Below are positions 45,401 to 54,030 of a DNA stretch of 64,000 nucleotides, in pieces (positions within the stretch are counted from its first letter, which is position 1; every line of letters starts with the position of its first letter). The notes below the pieces were generated by a model. It was not told the origin of the DNA and searched no databases. It saw only the letters and a list, made by a program, of their open reading frames with translations. Source of the stretch: Foetidibacter luteolus (GTDB lineage Bacteria; Bacteroidota; Bacteroidia; Chitinophagales; Chitinophagaceae); contig NZ_VVIP01000035.1 in NCBI RefSeq assembly GCF_009650435.1, positions 310,001 to 374,000 of the forward strand. The letters run 5' to 3'. A program made the translations under genes and the position numbers.

Positions 45401-46546
45401 TTAATCCTTTTTAGCTGCCGCGGCCTTTTCGGGCGTGAAAATAGAAACAACCTTTACCTCACCTTCATAAGGCAAAGCAGGAATTTCTTCATCAATTACA
45501 CGCAGCTCCGGTTTGTCGAATATAAAAGTCTTGATGAGGTAAACAGTAGTGAAAAATAGAAAGCAAAGCGAGAGTATAATACCCGTAGTGCCAAAATAAC
45601 GCTGGGCAAAAAATGCCAGTATGCCCGATGTGATAGTCATGGCCGCTAACGTAAGGGTTATCCTTTTATGAGAATATCCTTTGTGGAGCAATAAGTGATG
45701 AAAGTGGTTTTTATCAGGCACAAAAGGCGATTGGCCTTTCGAAACCCTCAAAATAAACACCCGTAAAGCATCCATCAACGGTATAAGAATAATGCTGAAG
45801 CCGATAGCAGGGGTGGCATTTACAGGAAAACTCTTTACAGAGGCTCCCGTTTGAATGAAATGAATAACCATAATGGAACTTACAAGTCCAATAAGCAAAG
45901 AGCCACAATCTCCCATAAAAATTTTTGCCGGCGGAAAGTTGTATACCAAAAATCCCAACAGGCAGCCTGCCATGCAAAAACCCAGGATGGCGTAAGCATA
46001 ATCCTGGTTAAATAAAAAGAAGAATGCAAGCAGTGCCGAACTTATAATTCCCAAAGAAGCGGCCAGCCCGTCAATACCATCCACTAAATTAAACGCGTTG
46101 ATAATGGTGAATATGGTTAGTATGGTAAACCCCTTGGCAACCAGGGGGTGCATATCATCTACGCCGATAAACCCATGAAGGCTGGTAATTACCAGCCCGG
46201 CTTTCATTACCAGCAATACCGCTATAAATAGCTGGATGATCATTTTTTTCCAGGCAGCCAGGATAATAATATCATCCACTACACCTAATGTAAAAATGAT
46301 AAAGAAACTGGCAATGTAGTATTGAAAAGCCATCAGGCCATCACCAAAGTTTAAACTTAATAATAAACTTAAAACTAACCCGGCGAAAATGGGAATTCCG
46401 CCTAACCGTGGAGTGGGATTTATGTGTGCCTTGCGTTCGTCAAACGTATCGTATAGTTTTTTTACCTGTGCAATTCTAATAATTACTGGCATTAGAAAAA
46501 AAGTAACTGCAAAGGCAAAAAGTGCTTCTAAGGCAAAATAGGTCAT
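45401..46546 (-). CDS. Undecaprenyl-phosphate GlcNAc-1-phosphate transferase (WecA/TagO/MraY superfamily)
   Basis: A 381-residue polyprenyl-phosphate N-acetylhexosamine-1-phosphate transferase with about 10-11 membrane segments. It transfers a sugar-1-phosphate to undecaprenyl phosphate at the start of O-antigen, capsule or related glycan synthesis. Motifs: RKAHINPTPRLGGIPIF (loop 1), TLGVVDDIIILAAWKKM (DD motif), INAFNLVDGIDGLAASLGI (N-x-x-N-x-x-D-G-x-D-G-L), AKIFMGDCGSLLIG (G-D-x-G-S), and DKNHFHHLLLHKGYSHK (HxH cytoplasmic loop). The C-terminal 50 residues are a polar extension. Not MraY by sequence style; the sugar is probably GlcNAc. Divergent from the transketolase gene. Confidence 0.92.
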   Translation of the reverse strand: MTYFALEALFAFAVTFFLMPVIIRIAQVKKLYDTFDERKAHINPTPRLGGIPIFAGLVLSLLLSLNFGDGLMAFQYYIASFFIIFTLGVVDDIIILAAWKKMIIQLFIAVLLVMKAGLVITSLHGFIGVDDMHPLVAKGFTILTIFTIINAFNLVDGIDGLAASLGIISSALLAFFFLFNQDYAYAILGFCMAGCLLGFLVYNFPPAKIFMGDCGSLLIGLVSSIMVIHFIQTGASVKSFPVNATPAIGFSIILIPLMDALRVFILRVSKGQSPFVPDKNHFHHLLLHKGYSHKRITLTLAAMTITSGILAFFAQRYFGTTGIILSLCFLFFTTVYLIKTFIFDKPELRVIDEEIPALPYEGEVKVVSIFTPEKAAAAKKD

Positions 46547-46894
46547 TCTCTTAATTTTAGTCTTAACAGGGGTATATGGGATTTTTTATGCCATCGGCGG
46601 CAAAACTAAGCTAATATTCTTAAAACCTAAAGGTCGTCAAACGCTCTCCGCTTCTTATTTATTGCCGCCGTGTAAATAACAGCACAAATCGTGCGAATAT
46701 TTAAACAATACGTGCAAATAACAATCCAGTATGCCTGAATGATAAAAAATAAATCAAGACTGCAAAACATTAGCCAACGTTGCTTAAATCAGAAAATAAA
46801 CTTCACGAAAATACTAATGAGCATTTGTTTGTAATAGGTAGCAATATAACCTTATTACATTTTTGCAAACTGGTAATTGATACGTGTTTTCCCT

Positions 46895-46902
46895 TAGATT
46901 TG
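46895..46902 (+). promoter_or_regulatory. Possible -7 element of the transketolase gene
   Basis: TAGATTTG, a match to TAnnTTTG, 22 bp before the start codon. No -33 TTTG at the right distance is visible. The rest of the 377-bp divergent spacer 46547-46923 holds nothing else recognised. Confidence 0.35.
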
Positions 46903-46923
46903 TGCTCCTAAAATTAACTACTG

Positions 46924-47766
46924 ATGGCAGAAGTTGCAGAACTAAAGGATATAGCCTCTCAAATACGAAGAGACATCGTAAGAATGGTACACGCGGTACA
47001 AAGCGGCCACCCCGGTGGCTCTCTGGGCTGTACAGATTTTTTTACCGCACTTTACTTTAATGTAATGCAGCACAATCCTGCTTTTAACATGGACGGTGTT
47101 GGTGAAGATATTTTCTTCCTTTCCAATGGCCATATTTCCCCGGTGTTTTACTCAACACTTGCCCGCAGCGGTTATTTTGATGTAAAAGAACTTTCTACTT
47201 TCAGAAAAATAGATTCACGCCTGCAGGGCCACCCTACTACTCACGAGCATCTGCCCGGCATCCGTGTTGCCAGTGGTTCACTGGGCCAGGGTATGAGTGT
47301 AGCCATTGGCGCCGCACTTGCCAAAAAGTTTAATAATGACAGTCACCTGGTTTATTCCCTGCATGGCGATGGTGAACTGGATGAAGGCCAGAATTGGGAA
47401 GCCATCATGTTTGCCGGCCACCACAAAGTTGATAACCTGGTAGCCACTGTTGACTGGAATGGCCAGCAGATTGACGGCCCCACTTCCAAAGTAATGGACC
47501 TGGGCGACCTGAGGGTGAAATTTGAAGCCTTCAAATGGTTAACGCTTGAAATGGATGGCAACGATATGGATGATGTTATTGCTACTATGGCAAAAGCAAA
47601 AGGTTTAACCGGACAGGGCAAACCCGTTTGCATTCTGATGAAAACAGCCATGGGCAAAGGTGTTGATTTTATGGAGGGCTCTCACGAATGGCACGGCATT
47701 GCGCCAAATAACGACCAATTGGCCAAGGCACTTGCACAGTTGCCTGAAACTTTGGGCGACTACTAA
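46924..47766 (+). CDS. Transketolase N-terminal subunit
   Basis: A 280-residue protein that covers only the thiamine-diphosphate-binding half of transketolase (pentose phosphate pathway). Landmarks: VQSGHPGGSLGCTDFFTALYF, GRHxS-type region FLSNGHISPVFYSTL, RVASGSLGQGMSVAIGAALAKK, and the TPP motif GDGELDEGQNWEAIMFAGHHKVDNLVATVDWNG (GDG to N). Split transketolases encode the pyrimidine-binding half as a separate gene, usually next door; here the next gene is murA, so the partner must be elsewhere. A terminator 30 bp downstream confirms that the transcript ends after this subunit. Confidence 0.9.
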   Translation: MAEVAELKDIASQIRRDIVRMVHAVQSGHPGGSLGCTDFFTALYFNVMQHNPAFNMDGVGEDIFFLSNGHISPVFYSTLARSGYFDVKELSTFRKIDSRLQGHPTTHEHLPGIRVASGSLGQGMSVAIGAALAKKFNNDSHLVYSLHGDGELDEGQNWEAIMFAGHHKVDNLVATVDWNGQQIDGPTSKVMDLGDLRVKFEAFKWLTLEMDGNDMDDVIATMAKAKGLTGQGKPVCILMKTAMGKGVDFMEGSHEWHGIAPNNDQLAKALAQLPETLGDY

Positions 47767-47796
47767 AAACAAGACTGATTGATTGCAGCTATAAAC

Positions 47797-47827
47797 AAAA
47801 AGCCGTCTTTAAACAGGCGGCTTTTTT
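47797..47827 (+). terminator. Terminator between transketolase N-half and murA
   Basis: AAAAAGCCGtC ... GgCGGCTTTTTT with an 8-nt AT-rich loop and T6 tail. Confidence 0.8.
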
Positions 47828-47909
47828 GTGCGCCGGTATTGCTGCTGTTATATATTGCCGGTAAACTATATTTTCGCAGGTACCAATTCTCAACTTTCAA
47901 CAAAAGTCT

Positions 47910-49214
47910 ATGTCTTCATTCGAAGTTAGGGGCGGCAAAAAACTGCGTGGCGAAATTGTTCCGCAGGGCGCCAAAAACGAAGCTTTGCAAATCATATCCG
48001 CCGTATTGCTTACGCCTGAAAAGGTTACCATTACCAATATCCCCGATATTCTTGATGTAAACCTGCTGATAGAACTTTTGATAGAACTTGGCGTTAAAGT
48101 AGAACGCCCCCAACGGGATACCTGCATTTTCCAGGCAGATAATGTTGATGTAGATTACCTGGGTTCTGAAGCCTTCCGCAAAAAAAGCGGCCGGCTGCGT
48201 GGCAGTGTAATGATTGCCGGCCCCATGCTGTCCCGTTTTAAAAAAGCATACATACCCAAGCCCGGTGGCGACAAAATTGGCCGCCGCAGGCTGGACACCC
48301 ATATCATCGGTTTTCAAAAACTGGGCGCCCGTTTTGAATACAATGATGAACTCAATTTCTTCCAGTTGGTAGCGCCCAACCTTACCGGTACATACATGCT
48401 GCTTGACGAGCCTTCGGTTACCGGCACAGCCAATATTGTAATGGCCGCCGTAATGGCCAAAGGTGTAACCACCGTTTACAATGCTGCCTGCGAACCTTAC
48501 CTGCAGCAGTTATGCAAAATGCTTAACCGCATGGGCGCTAAAATAAGTGGCCTTGGCAGCAACCTGCTTACTATTGAAGGGGTGGATTATTTAGGGGGCA
48601 CAGAACACCGCATGTTGCCGGATATGATTGAGGTGGGCAGCTTCATAGGCATGGCAGCCATGACGCAAAGCGAAATAACAATTAAGAACGCAGGTCTTGA
48701 ACACCTCGGTGTAATACCCGAAAAATTTCAACAACTGGGCATTCAAATGGAGTTTCGCGGAGACGACATTTACATCCCTTCCCAGGATAGTTATGAAATA
48801 AGCACCTACCTCGATGGCGGCATCCTTACCGTGTACGATCATCCCTGGCCAGGGTTTACGCCAGACCTGTTAAGTATAGTGTTAGTAGTGGCAACTCAGG
48901 CCATAGGCAGTGTGCTGGTACACCAGAAAATGTTCGAAAGCCGCCTTTTCTTTGTAGATAAACTTATTGATATGGGTGCCCAAATCATCCTGTGCGATCC
49001 CCACCGCGCCACGGTCATCGGCCTTGGCCGCAAACAGGCGCTGCGGGGCATTGCCATGAGCAGCCCCGACATACGTGCCGGCCAGGCGCTCTTAATAGCC
49101 GCCCTTAGCGCCGAAGGCAAAAGCACTATCCAGAACATAGAGCAAATAGACCGTGGTTACCAATACATTGACGAACGGTTAAGAAGGCTCGGCGCCGATA
49201 TCAAGCGGGTGTAG
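47910..49214 (+). CDS. murA: UDP-N-acetylglucosamine 1-carboxyvinyltransferase, fosfomycin-insensitive type
   Basis: A 434-residue enzyme that transfers enolpyruvate from PEP to UDP-GlcNAc, the first committed step of peptidoglycan synthesis. The fold is a pair of inside-out alpha/beta barrels; landmarks are GGKKLRGEIVPQGAKNEALQIISA, LRGSVMIAGPMLSRF, and GGTEHRMLPDMIEVGSFIGMAAM. The active-site loop reads IPKPGGDKIGRRRLDTHI: the usual Cys of PGGCAIG is Asp121. Cys-to-Asp enzymes (as in mycobacteria and chlamydiae) remain active but are not alkylated by fosfomycin, so intrinsic resistance is expected. The gene stands alone behind a terminator. Confidence 0.95.
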   Translation: MSSFEVRGGKKLRGEIVPQGAKNEALQIISAVLLTPEKVTITNIPDILDVNLLIELLIELGVKVERPQRDTCIFQADNVDVDYLGSEAFRKKSGRLRGSVMIAGPMLSRFKKAYIPKPGGDKIGRRRLDTHIIGFQKLGARFEYNDELNFFQLVAPNLTGTYMLLDEPSVTGTANIVMAAVMAKGVTTVYNAACEPYLQQLCKMLNRMGAKISGLGSNLLTIEGVDYLGGTEHRMLPDMIEVGSFIGMAAMTQSEITIKNAGLEHLGVIPEKFQQLGIQMEFRGDDIYIPSQDSYEISTYLDGGILTVYDHPWPGFTPDLLSIVLVVATQAIGSVLVHQKMFESRLFFVDKLIDMGAQIILCDPHRATVIGLGRKQALRGIAMSSPDIRAGQALLIAALSAEGKSTIQNIEQIDRGYQYIDERLRRLGADIKRV

Positions 49215-49224
49215 GCTTTTTGTA

Positions 49225-49325
49225 ATTTTTGGTGACAGGGGTCCGGCTCCTCAATGAAGCATCGTTGCGTCGCACTACGTTCATCGCCAGGTATTTCATG
49301 GCATCTTTTCAGCCCCGGGTAGATG
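49225..49325 (+). repeat. Dispersed repeat R2B, copy after murA
   Basis: TTTTTGGTGACAGGGGTCCGG, core CATCGTTGCGTCGCACTACG, end CTTTTCAGCCCCGGGTAGA. It starts 11 bp after the murA stop and reaches the stop region of the convergent gene. Confidence 0.8.
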
Positions 49326-49332
49326 ATGCCCG

Positions 49333-50154
49333 TTAATTTAACTGCACATGAAAATGGTCATCATGCCTTACAGCCTGGCAACCATGATATCTTATTTTGT
49401 AACTGGTTAGTTTCATCCGCTGTTTAAGGTGTGGCTCAAGAAACACTTTTTCCACCGGCGGCTCTTTAGCAAATAAATTAATCAAAGCTGCTGTTCTTTT
49501 CTCATCTAATAAAAACCCATGCTTTCTTACAGCCAGGCTTTTTAAGAAACTGTATTGCCAGTAGCCACGGTCTGCGCATTCCCCAGGCATATCCGTTTCC
49601 CCGGCTTTCGGCATTTCCGTGGCACCATAACCCCAAAAAGTAGCTGCGTCATCAAGCGGTTTACCTTTCAGGTTAACATAGCAAAAGGCAAGGTCAAGCT
49701 TTTTGCCGTTGTTATGGCTAAGATGAGGTAATAAAGGAAAGCCATCACAAAACGGAAAGCCGGCATCCAGGTAGTTAACTTTACTACCTGGAGATAACAT
49801 ATTCATTTTATCTGCTACATCCATCACTGCTGTTTTTAATTCCGGTTGTACATAATGCCGGTTTAGCAAACAGGTAAAAACAGTAAGTGGCCCCAGGTTA
49901 TGTTTTCTAAATATTGGTAGTGGAACCCGCCCAAATTGTTTGGCTATGGGGGGCACAAGAAAAAAGGTGGCCACCCCATACAAAACCAGGAAAACAGAAA
50001 ACTTAGCTAACCTTCGTAAATATGGCCTTTGGGTTAAAGTTGCAATACTGTGTCCAAATAGTAAGGTTACCAAAAAAACAATACCGCCAATTTGTGTAAT
50101 AACAGTCAAAAATGCAAACAATAGAAAGCGGTACAGGATTTTTTTTATGCTCAT
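49333..50154 (-). CDS. Membrane protein with LAS-type (M15/M74-like) metallopeptidase signature
   Basis: A 273-residue protein with two or three N-terminal hydrophobic segments (about 8-75) and a periplasmic domain. Near the centre, LPHLSHNNGKKLDLAFCYVN gives His-x6-Asp. Near the end, GCQAVRHDDHFHVQLN gives His-x-His. This is the zinc-binding pattern of LAS enzymes (D-Ala-D-Ala metallopeptidases, VanX/VanY and MepA-like murein endopeptidases). A role in peptidoglycan cleavage is inferred; overall similarity to a named family could not be established by eye. Its gene converges on murA with an R2B repeat between them. Confidence 0.65.
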   Translation of the reverse strand: MSIKKILYRFLLFAFLTVITQIGGIVFLVTLLFGHSIATLTQRPYLRRLAKFSVFLVLYGVATFFLVPPIAKQFGRVPLPIFRKHNLGPLTVFTCLLNRHYVQPELKTAVMDVADKMNMLSPGSKVNYLDAGFPFCDGFPLLPHLSHNNGKKLDLAFCYVNLKGKPLDDAATFWGYGATEMPKAGETDMPGECADRGYWQYSFLKSLAVRKHGFLLDEKRTAALINLFAKEPPVEKVFLEPHLKQRMKLTSYKIRYHGCQAVRHDDHFHVQLN

Positions 50155-50175
50155 TGGCCAGGTTTAGGCAGTTAT

Positions 50176-50568
50176 TTAACTAACAACATCTATAAAACGC
50201 CATATTGCTTCAGGTGTAAACGGTTTTTGAAGATAAGTATACACCTCGTTGCCAGGTACCAACCGGTAAAAATCATTTTTATCCTCAGTGGAAATAATAA
50301 TAAGCTGTAATGGCTGCTGCCTGCTTTTCTTCAATTCATTAATTTCTTCAATCAGCTCAAAACCATCCATAGCAGGCATATGCAAATCGCATACAACCAG
50401 GTTAATGCCAAAGTCTTCTTTTAGTATGCACAGCGCTGTGTGGCCGTTAGAAGCACTAAAAGCTTCTACGCCGCAATGACGAAAATATTTTTCCAGCACC
50501 ATTCTTTGTATAGGCTCATCCTCTATTATCAATGCCACCACCGGCACATTACCCGTAAGGTTTTGCAT
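50176..50568 (-). CDS. Single-domain response regulator (CheY-like receiver)
   Basis: A 130-residue receiver domain without output domain. The acidic pocket is Glu16-Asp17 (LIIEDEPIQR), the phosphorylation site is Asp61 (LVVCDLHMPAMDGFEL), the conserved Ser is in IIISTEDKND and the Lys in YLQKPFTPEAIW. It ends right after the receiver fold, so it works through protein contact, for example with a phosphotransfer protein or another kinase. The partner histidine kinase is not in the window. It lies 21 bp downstream of nothing else; the LAS-like gene follows after 21 bp in the same direction, so they may be co-transcribed. Confidence 0.93.
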   Translation of the reverse strand: MQNLTGNVPVVALIIEDEPIQRMVLEKYFRHCGVEAFSASNGHTALCILKEDFGINLVVCDLHMPAMDGFELIEEINELKKSRQQPLQLIIISTEDKNDFYRLVPGNEVYTYLQKPFTPEAIWRFIDVVS

Positions 50569-50636
50569 AGTAAGCAGGTAGTTTTACAACAGAAAAATTA
50601 TGCTGCTTTCAGGCAGGTTTACGAGCAGCTATCCTT

Positions 50637-50644
50637 CAAATTTA
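50637..50644 (-). promoter_or_regulatory. Possible -7 element of the response-regulator gene
   Basis: Minus strand TAAATTTG matches TAnnTTTG, but no TTTG lies at 17-23 bp upstream. Otherwise nothing recognised in the 344-bp spacer 50569-50912. Confidence 0.3.
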
Positions 50645-50912
50645 TTCCAAATGGCCGTCAATAAAACTGTAAAAGTTATTAATGGTTAAATAAAGAACAA
50701 GCAGGCAGAACGTATAGTTATATAAAAATTATACTACTTCTTGTAACTATATCATTTTACTGTAATTTCACGGCTCAATTTTCGCATCAGGCTACTGGTG
50801 CAAAAACAGTAAAATCCCGGTTTAAAAGGGGACAGGCTGCCGCAAAAAAACTGGCTTATACAAGCAGCTTGCCACCATAAAATAATTTATCATCTTAACC
50901 AGATATTGATTT

Positions 50913-52622
50913 ATGGCTGAAGTGATTTTAATGCCCCGACTGAGCGACACCATGACCGAAGGAGTTATTGCGGCCTGGCATAAAAAGGTTGGCGACCCTG
51001 TAAAAAAGGGTGATCTGCTGGCCGAAATAGAAACTGACAAAGCTACAATGGAACTGGAAAGCTACCAGGAGGGCACCCTGCTTCACCTGGGGGCAGATAA
51101 TGGTGGCAAACTACAGGTAAACGACCTGCTGGCCATTATTGGCAAGCAGGGAGAAGATATCAGCAGCCTGTTATCAAAGCACGGCGGCGCCAATGGCAAA
51201 ACCGAAGCACCCAAAGAAGAAAAGCCTGCCGAAGAAAAACCAGCCAAAGAAACACCCAAAGCTGAAGCGGCTGCCCCGGCCAAAGAAGAAGCAGCACCAA
51301 AAGCCGATGTTTCCAAAATGGATGAAGTGGTTTTAATGCCACGCCTTAGCGATACCATGACAGAGGGTGTAATTGCCGCCTGGAACAAAAACGTTGGCGA
51401 TAGCGTTAAAAAGGGAGAGATACTGGCCGAAATAGAAACCGACAAGGCCACGATGGAACTGGAAAGCTACAAGGAAGGCACACTATTGTACCAGGGCGCC
51501 AAGGCCGGCGAAAAAATACAGGTAAACGATTTACTGTGCATAATAGGCAAAGAGGGGCTTGACGTTGATGGAATTGTAAAAGCTGTAAAAGGCGGTGGCA
51601 GCGCACCCGTTGCAAAAGACAAACAAGACCTTCAAAAAGGCGATGGCGACGTAGCGCCGGCGGCAGCCAGTGCGGTACCCGCGGCAGCACCGGCAAAGCA
51701 GGAGGCAGAAACCGCTACCGAACAGGTAGTAAATGAAGGCAGGATCATCGCATCTCCACTGGCTAAAAAACTGGCAGAAGAAAAAGGTGTTGACCTAAAA
51801 TATGTAAAGGGCAGTGGTGATAATGGCAGGATTATAAAAAGCGATGTTGACAGTTACAAACCCGCCCCGGCGCCCGCCAAACAAGCGGATAGTAAAGAAG
51901 CAGCAGCTAAACCACAAGCCCCGGCTGCACCTGCAGGTGAAGTAAGCTTTGAAGAAGTGCCTGTTTCCCAAATGCGTAAAACCATTGCCCGCCGCTTAAG
52001 TGAAAGCCTGTTTACCGCGCCGCACTTCTATTTAACCATGAGCATAGACATGGATGCATGCGTGGCTGCCCGTGGAAAGCTCAACGAAGTAAGTAAAGTA
52101 AAAATCAGCTTTAATGACTTAGTATTGAAAGCTGTGGCCGTAGCGCTTAAGCAACATCCTAAAGTAAACAGTAGCTGGCTTGGCGATAAAATACGCATTA
52201 ACCACCACGTAAACATAGGCGTTGCCGTTGCTGTGGATGAAGGTTTGCTTGTACCGGTTATACGCTTTGCAGATACTAAACCGCTGAGCAAAATAGCCGC
52301 AGAAGTAAAAGATTACGCACAGAAAGCAAAAGATAAAAAACTGCAACCTTCAGATTGGGAAGGCAGCACATTTACCATATCCAACCTGGGCATGTTTGGT
52401 ATTGAAGAATTTACCGCGATTATTAACCCGCCGGATGCATGTATACTGGCCGTGGGTGGTATTTCGCAGGAACCCGTGGTTAAAAATGGCCAGATTGTAG
52501 TTGGCAATGTAATGAAAGTAACACTTAGTTGCGACCACCGTGTAGTGGATGGCGCTACAGGTTCAGCGTTCCTTCAAACAGTGAAGAGCCTGCTGGAAGA
52601 ACCACTAAGGATGATGATTTAA
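50913..52622 (+). CDS. pdhC: Pyruvate dehydrogenase E2 (dihydrolipoamide acetyltransferase)
   Basis: A 569-residue E2 core protein that passes acetyl groups from E1 to CoA. Two N-terminal lipoyl domains each contain the lipoylated Lys in EIETDKATMELES (about 43 and 176), separated by an Ala/Pro/Glu/Lys-rich flexible linker. A peripheral-subunit-binding domain follows (IIASPLAKKLAEEKGVDLKYVKGSGDNGRI, about 277-306). The catalytic domain (about 345-569) ends with SCDHRVVDGATGSAFLQTVK (HxxxDG). E1 and E3 genes are not adjacent. The two lipoyl domains are near-copies, evidence of internal duplication. Specificity for pyruvate rather than another 2-oxoacid is inferred. Confidence 0.93.
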   Translation: MAEVILMPRLSDTMTEGVIAAWHKKVGDPVKKGDLLAEIETDKATMELESYQEGTLLHLGADNGGKLQVNDLLAIIGKQGEDISSLLSKHGGANGKTEAPKEEKPAEEKPAKETPKAEAAAPAKEEAAPKADVSKMDEVVLMPRLSDTMTEGVIAAWNKNVGDSVKKGEILAEIETDKATMELESYKEGTLLYQGAKAGEKIQVNDLLCIIGKEGLDVDGIVKAVKGGGSAPVAKDKQDLQKGDGDVAPAAASAVPAAAPAKQEAETATEQVVNEGRIIASPLAKKLAEEKGVDLKYVKGSGDNGRIIKSDVDSYKPAPAPAKQADSKEAAAKPQAPAAPAGEVSFEEVPVSQMRKTIARRLSESLFTAPHFYLTMSIDMDACVAARGKLNEVSKVKISFNDLVLKAVAVALKQHPKVNSSWLGDKIRINHHVNIGVAVAVDEGLLVPVIRFADTKPLSKIAAEVKDYAQKAKDKKLQPSDWEGSTFTISNLGMFGIEEFTAIINPPDACILAVGGISQEPVVKNGQIVVGNVMKVTLSCDHRVVDGATGSAFLQTVKSLLEEPLRMMI

Positions 52623-52644
52623 CGGAGAAAGAATCTTTTAATAG

Positions 52645-52674
52645 AAGCCCTCAGGTAACTGGGGGCTTTTTGTT
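52645..52674 (+). terminator. Terminator of the E2 gene
   Basis: AAGCCCTCAG / CTGGGGGCTT (10 pairs with one T-G wobble), loop GTAA, then TTTT. Confidence 0.85.
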
Positions 52675-52792
52675 GATATCGTTGCCGACTGAAGCTAAAT
52701 ATCGGGAACAAGTTTTTCCCCCAACACCTTATACCTCACCTCTTTGACTTGTTGGCTCAATGACTTAGTGACTTGCTCGGCTTAATATTCCC

Positions 52793-52893
52793 ATTCTACC
52801 AGGGCCTGAAATGCTGCCCAATGAACAGAACGATGAACGTAGTGCGACGCAACCGGGCCGCCACAGGGAACCGGACGTCCGGCACCAAAAAAA
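52793..52893 (-). repeat. Dispersed repeat R2B, reverse copy
   Basis: Reverse orientation; contains the palindrome CGGACGTCCG and the core AGTGCGACGCAA. Adjacent to the dusB stop. Confidence 0.8.
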
Positions 52894-52905
52894 TGTGGGA
52901 TAAGG

Positions 52906-53946
52906 TTAAACCGTGCACTCTTCCAGTTGCGAAGAGGAGAAGCTTACCACCTGCCTTTCGGGCAAAAAGCCATCGTAACGGCTAACCACCTGCTCCAAAA
53001 TGCCTTCAATTTCTTCCAGCGTTTTTAGCGTTACCAACTGGTTGCGGTATTCTTTTATGTGGGGAAAGCCTTTGAGGTAATTGGTGTAGTGGCGGCGCAT
53101 TTCCAGTATACCCAGCACAGGCCCCTTCCATTCTATGCTTTTTTGCAGATGCTTTTTAATAGCGGCCACACGTTGCTGAATAGTTGGCGGAGCGGCCAAT
53201 TGACCGGTTTGTAAATAGTGCTTTACCTCGCTGAATATCCAGGGATAACCGATGGCCGCACGGCCAATCATTATGCCGTCAACACCATAGCGGTTCTTAT
53301 ATTCCAGTGCTTTCTGCGGGCTGTCAATATCGCCGTTGCCAAAAATGGGTATCTGTATGCGGGGGTTATTTTTTACTTTGGCAATATGGCTCCAGTCGGC
53401 TTCGCCCTTGTACATCTGGGCACGGGTGCGGCCATGAATGCTGAGTGCTTTTATACCCACATCCTGCAGGCGCTGCGCCACTTCTTCTATGTTAATGCTG
53501 GTACTGTCCCAACCAAGGCGGGTTTTAACGGTAACCGGCTTGTCAGTTGAATTTACCACCGCTTTGGTTAAACGCACCATCAGGTCAATATCCTTCAGCA
53601 CCCCTGCGCCTGCGCCTTTGCAAACCACCTTCTTTACCGGGCATCCAAAGTTTATGTCCACCAGGTCGGGGTCAACGGCAGCCACAATTTTAGCGCTCAA
53701 CGCCATAGCTTCTTCGTCACCGCCAAATATTTGTATGCCTACCGGCCGTTCGTAGTCAAATATGTCCAGCTTTTGGCGGCTTTTAATGGCGTCGCGTATT
53801 AACCCTTCACTGGAGATAAATTCCGTGTACATCAGGTCGGCGCCATTGTCTTTGCACACGGCACGAAAAGGCGGGTCGCTCACATCCTCCATGGGAGCGA
53901 GCAGCAGCGGAAACTCAGGAAGCGTTATGTTGCCTATTTTAACCAT
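52906..53946 (-). CDS. dusB: tRNA-dihydrouridine synthase (DusB-like)
   Basis: A 346-residue FMN enzyme that reduces uridine to dihydrouridine in tRNA D-loops. The TIM barrel runs from LLLAPMEDVSDPPFRAVCKDNGADLMYTEF; the catalytic Cys is in NFGCPVKKVVCKGAGAGVL. KTRLGWD, ALSIHGRTRAQMYKG and FGNGDIDSPQKAL with VDGIMIGRAAIGYPWIF form the FMN and tRNA sites. The C-terminal helical domain (about 255-330) is complete. DusB is the usual Bacteroidota type, but which positions it modifies is not certain. The gene stands alone and diverges from the CPBP gene. Confidence 0.93.
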   Translation of the reverse strand: MVKIGNITLPEFPLLLAPMEDVSDPPFRAVCKDNGADLMYTEFISSEGLIRDAIKSRQKLDIFDYERPVGIQIFGGDEEAMALSAKIVAAVDPDLVDINFGCPVKKVVCKGAGAGVLKDIDLMVRLTKAVVNSTDKPVTVKTRLGWDSTSINIEEVAQRLQDVGIKALSIHGRTRAQMYKGEADWSHIAKVKNNPRIQIPIFGNGDIDSPQKALEYKNRYGVDGIMIGRAAIGYPWIFSEVKHYLQTGQLAAPPTIQQRVAAIKKHLQKSIEWKGPVLGILEMRRHYTNYLKGFPHIKEYRNQLVTLKTLEEIEGILEQVVSRYDGFLPERQVVSFSSSQLEECTV

Positions 53947-54003
53947 TTAAACAAAAACTTGCTCAATAAGCCAATAAAATGGCGGGTTATTACAAAAGAA
54001 TCG

Positions 54004-54011
54004 CAAATTTA
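54004..54011 (-). promoter_or_regulatory. Possible -7 element of dusB
   Basis: Minus strand TAAATTTG in the 84-bp divergent spacer, 58 bp before the dusB start. The -33 region is not clear. Confidence 0.35.
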
Positions 54012-54030
54012 CGGCTTATAATTTATTTAG

